Of a DNA stretch of 6,695 nt, positions 5,236 to 6,695 are shown one piece after another. Source of the stretch: Acetofilamentum sp. (GTDB taxonomy: Bacteria; Bacteroidota; Bacteroidia; Bacteroidales; JAFGXI01). The notes below the pieces were generated by a model. The model was not told the DNA's origin. It saw only the letters and a program-made list of their open reading frames with translations, and searched no databases. The stretch is from contig DYOK01000151.1 of NCBI GenBank assembly GCA_020720565.1, positions 1-6,695 on the forward strand, read 5' to 3'. Every line of letters begins with the position of its first letter. Positions within the stretch are counted from its first letter, which is position 1. Made by a program: the position numbers and the translations under genes.

Positions 5236-6441
5236 TAGAAATTTCGAGACAAATTTACTCAGCTCAATTTCGTTGACTTTCAACTTCTGCATCTGCTTAA
5301 TCTCCTCGGCAGTAGCGTTCTCAAAAATACCTCTTTTTTCTTTTAAGGTGCCACTTTCCTCCCACTCTACTTTACCTTGAATGACGCCTGTTTTATAAAA
5401 CGAAATTTTCTTTAACTTCCCATTCTCGTGCCACCAAAAATTGTAGCCTTCCATATTGCCGTCGACCCAATTGTTCTTCAATCGAATGTTTCCATCTTTA
5501 CCCCAGAGCACCCAAACACCTTGTTTAACGCCATTTTTAAAGACATTAACCATTCGTTTTTGACCATTTTCGTACCAATACTCCCATCGCTGGTCTTTCT
5601 TTCCATTCGACAGTTGTCCTCTTAAACCTTTCTGTCCCGACTCAAAATAACCATATACTTTACCTGTATATCCTTCTGTAGCACTGGGCAATGCATAAAA
5701 ATCATTTTTATTGTTTAGCTGAGTAATATTGACACCTTGTTCAAAAGTTTGATCAAGTAACTCTTGAAAATATTTAGCAAGCATCAATTTATATTCAGGC
5801 TCGTGAAGTATATCTTTAATTTGATTATTTTGAATATCGATAGTGACTGTAATATTTTCGTCGCCAGGACAATAACCACAACGGAAAAACTTTAATGTAA
5901 CCTTGTTTTTGCCTTTAATTCCTGGGAATTTTGAATCTTTCCAAATGTAACTATTGGCATCTTTGTTAGCAGCCCCAAGTCGACCTTTTGTCAATAATAA
6001 AAAGTTAGTCACATTTTTAATATCTTTGGATACAAAGGTTAATAAGAATTGTTTTTGCTCATTTTTACCAGTTGCCCAGTATAAACCTTCGACATAATCG
6101 TAACAAAAAGCCACCACCTCTTCGAGCAAAAACATGGAATCTTGCATAAACAAGTGCAAGTCTGGTTCTGGATACAAATCTGAAATTGGTAATTTTATAC
6201 CTTTGTAACCTATGGCAGAAATCACAAGTGTATCTTTTAAACAAGAATCTGGTATCGCCAACTGGAATGCACCATCTTGAGCTGTAGCTGTCCCAATATT
6301 AAACGATGCCAAATATACATTTGCCAGAGCTATCGGACGCTTACTCACGTCTTCTTGTATACTCCCCTTCAAGGTATAATTTTGCGAAAAAGCAAAATTA
6401 GTCCACAGCAAAAAGCTAATTATGGTTATCAATTTGGGCAT
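5230..6441 (-). CDS. Secreted protein: carboxypeptidase-regulatory-like domain plus MORN-variant repeats
   Basis: This 403-residue protein opens with a signal peptide (MPKLITIISFLLWTNFAFSQ, cleavage near S19|Q20), which supports the chosen start. Residues 22-112 form a carboxypeptidase-regulatory-like sandwich: LKGSIQED..KRPIALANVYL, TATAQDGAF (51-59), LVISAIGYKG (72-81) and LEEVV (106-110). Residues 113-255 are unassigned and hold a CGYC pair (188-191) that could form a disulfide or bind metal. Residues 264-373 contain four to five repeats of about 24 residues in the MORN_2/YwqK style (Y/W..NG....v..f.nG...G.w), for example YENGQKRMVNVFKNGVKQG (290-308) and HENGKLKKISFYKTGVIQG (338-356). A charged helix ends the protein. 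It probably sits in the periplasm or on the outer membrane; its ligand is unknown. Databases often label such repeats as YwqK-family antitoxin, but nothing here supports that role. It shares its first domain type with the 243-residue protein, while the rest differs. It lies between inverted repeat copies and has its own terminator. Confidence 0.88.
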   Translation of the reverse strand: MPKLITIISFLLWTNFAFSQNYTLKGSIQEDVSKRPIALANVYLASFNIGTATAQDGAFQLAIPDSCLKDTLVISAIGYKGIKLPISDLYPEPDLHLFMQDSMFLLEEVVAFCYDYVEGLYWATGKNEQKQFLLTFVSKDIKNVTNFLLLTKGRLGAANKDANSYIWKDSKFPGIKGKNKVTLKFFRCGYCPGDENITVTIDIQNNQIKDILHEPEYKLMLAKYFQELLDQTFEQGVNITQLNNKNDFYALPSATEGYTGKVYGYFESGQKGLRGQLSNGKKDQRWEYWYENGQKRMVNVFKNGVKQGVWVLWGKDGNIRLKNNWVDGNMEGYNFWWHENGKLKKISFYKTGVIQGKVEWEESGTLKEKRGIFENATAEEIKQMQKLKVNEIELSKFVSKFLK

Positions 6442-6449
6442 ATCGAAAA

Positions 6450-6457
6450 CAAAGATA
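6450..6457 (-). promoter_or_regulatory. Possible -7 box of the MORN-repeat gene
   Basis: Minus-strand TATCTTTG fits TAnnTTTG exactly and lies 8 bases before the ATG. No TTG is found at the standard distance; the nearest suitable one (6485-6483) leaves a 25-base spacer. A start site here would give an almost leaderless mRNA. The box match is good, the context poor. Confidence 0.35.
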
Positions 6458-6482
6458 AAAAAACAAATGACATGAAGAGATA

Positions 6483-6510
6483 CAAGCGTTGAATGCTTGC
6501 GATTTTTTTT
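6483..6510 (+). terminator. Hairpin with T-tract between two minus-strand reading frames
   Basis: CAAGCG (6483-6488) pairs with TGCTTG (6494-6499), with one G-U pair, around TTGAA. On the plus strand CGA and eight T (6503-6510) follow, giving an intrinsic terminator shape, yet no plus-strand gene precedes it. On the minus strand the hairpin follows the stop of the partial frame, with only TATCTCTT after it, a weak tract. It may end that frame's transcript, or be incidental. Confidence 0.35.
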
Positions 6511-6694
6511 ACTTTTTATTAATATTGTCTATGCTATTAGCAATTACATAACTACCGAAGCCGCTTAAGTTCAAAAAATCGAACCCATTTAGATTATTGA
6601 CGTTTTGGCAGGTGGAAATGAGTCTATCGATTTGAGGAAGTCTAATACCAAAAACACCTTCAAATGACCGATATAAAACGGCTCTATTTCCCTT
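6509..6694 (-). CDS. Possible partial gene, 3' end only, running off the window edge
   Basis: The minus strand is open for 61 codons from the window edge to TAA (6511-6509). No start is visible, so it would be the C-terminus of a longer protein; the product is not recognised. The peptide includes VLYRSFEGVFGIRLPQIDR near its left end. Its first 17 or so codons coincide with the 51-base repeat, and the left repeat copy encodes a similar short peptide in the same frame. However, a second frame in this segment is also open for over 30 codons and equally conserved, so the coding claim is weak. It would lie 67 bases upstream of the MORN-repeat gene on the same strand. Confidence 0.35.
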   Translation of the reverse strand, partial: KGNRAVLYRSFEGVFGIRLPQIDRLISTCQNVNNLNGFDFLNLSGFGSYVIANSIDNINKK

Positions 6695-6695
6695 T
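6645..6695 (-). repeat. 51-base inverted repeat, right copy (cut by window edge)
   Basis: Read on the minus strand from 6695, this matches 5132-5182 at 42 of 51 positions. The match begins at the very edge of the window, so its true length is unknown. The two copies face each other about 1.46 kb apart and enclose the 403-residue gene. No transposase or target-site duplication is visible. Confidence 0.7.

Overview
The window is AT-rich, apart from a somewhat less AT-rich ppdK, and reads as a chromosomal segment of a member of the Bacteroidota, most like Bacteroidales. Three things support this: a pyruvate,phosphate dikinase whose N-terminus (MKRVYTFGDKKAEGKANMKN) is close to Bacteroidales versions as I remember them; two secreted proteins with a carboxypeptidase-regulatory-like fold behind signal peptides ending in FSQ; and a textbook Bacteroidota promoter (TTG, 19 nt, TATATTTG) in front of a toxin-antitoxin pair. 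Shine-Dalgarno sites are absent or weak, as is usual in this phylum.

Layout. Bases 1-310 hold no convincing gene but carry a dispersed repeat (copy A, 223-299) and fragments of it. A 243-residue secreted protein follows (311-1042, +). A second repeat copy (B, 1099-1175) lies downstream, so the gene sits between two direct repeats that are 62/77 identical. After an AT-rich spacer comes ppdK (1451-4150, +), complete, with all its signature motifs and a strong intrinsic terminator. Bases 4201-4415 hold only a possible gene fragment. A parDE toxin-antitoxin operon lies on the minus strand (4416-4960), with promoter and palindromic operator. Next is an AT-rich spacer with a second operator-like palindrome and a 51-base repeat, then a 403-residue secreted MORN-repeat protein (5230-6441, -) whose terminator overlaps its stop codon. 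The window ends with the inverted partner of the 51-base repeat, which lies in a possible partial reading frame running off the edge (6509-6694, -).

The genes do not form one pathway. PPDK is core metabolism (PEP/pyruvate interconversion, PPi-linked). The two carboxypeptidase-regulatory-like proteins are envelope or periplasmic proteins of unknown role. ParDE is a self-contained accessory module. No defence system, phage, transposase, CRISPR array or RNA gene is visible. The most unusual content is in the non-coding DNA: two repeat families, each bracketing one secreted-protein gene (one direct pair, one inverted pair), and a small hairpin (AGGTC-GAA-GACCT) that recurs three times and in one place serves as a terminator. 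I found no strong evidence of a new multi-gene system.
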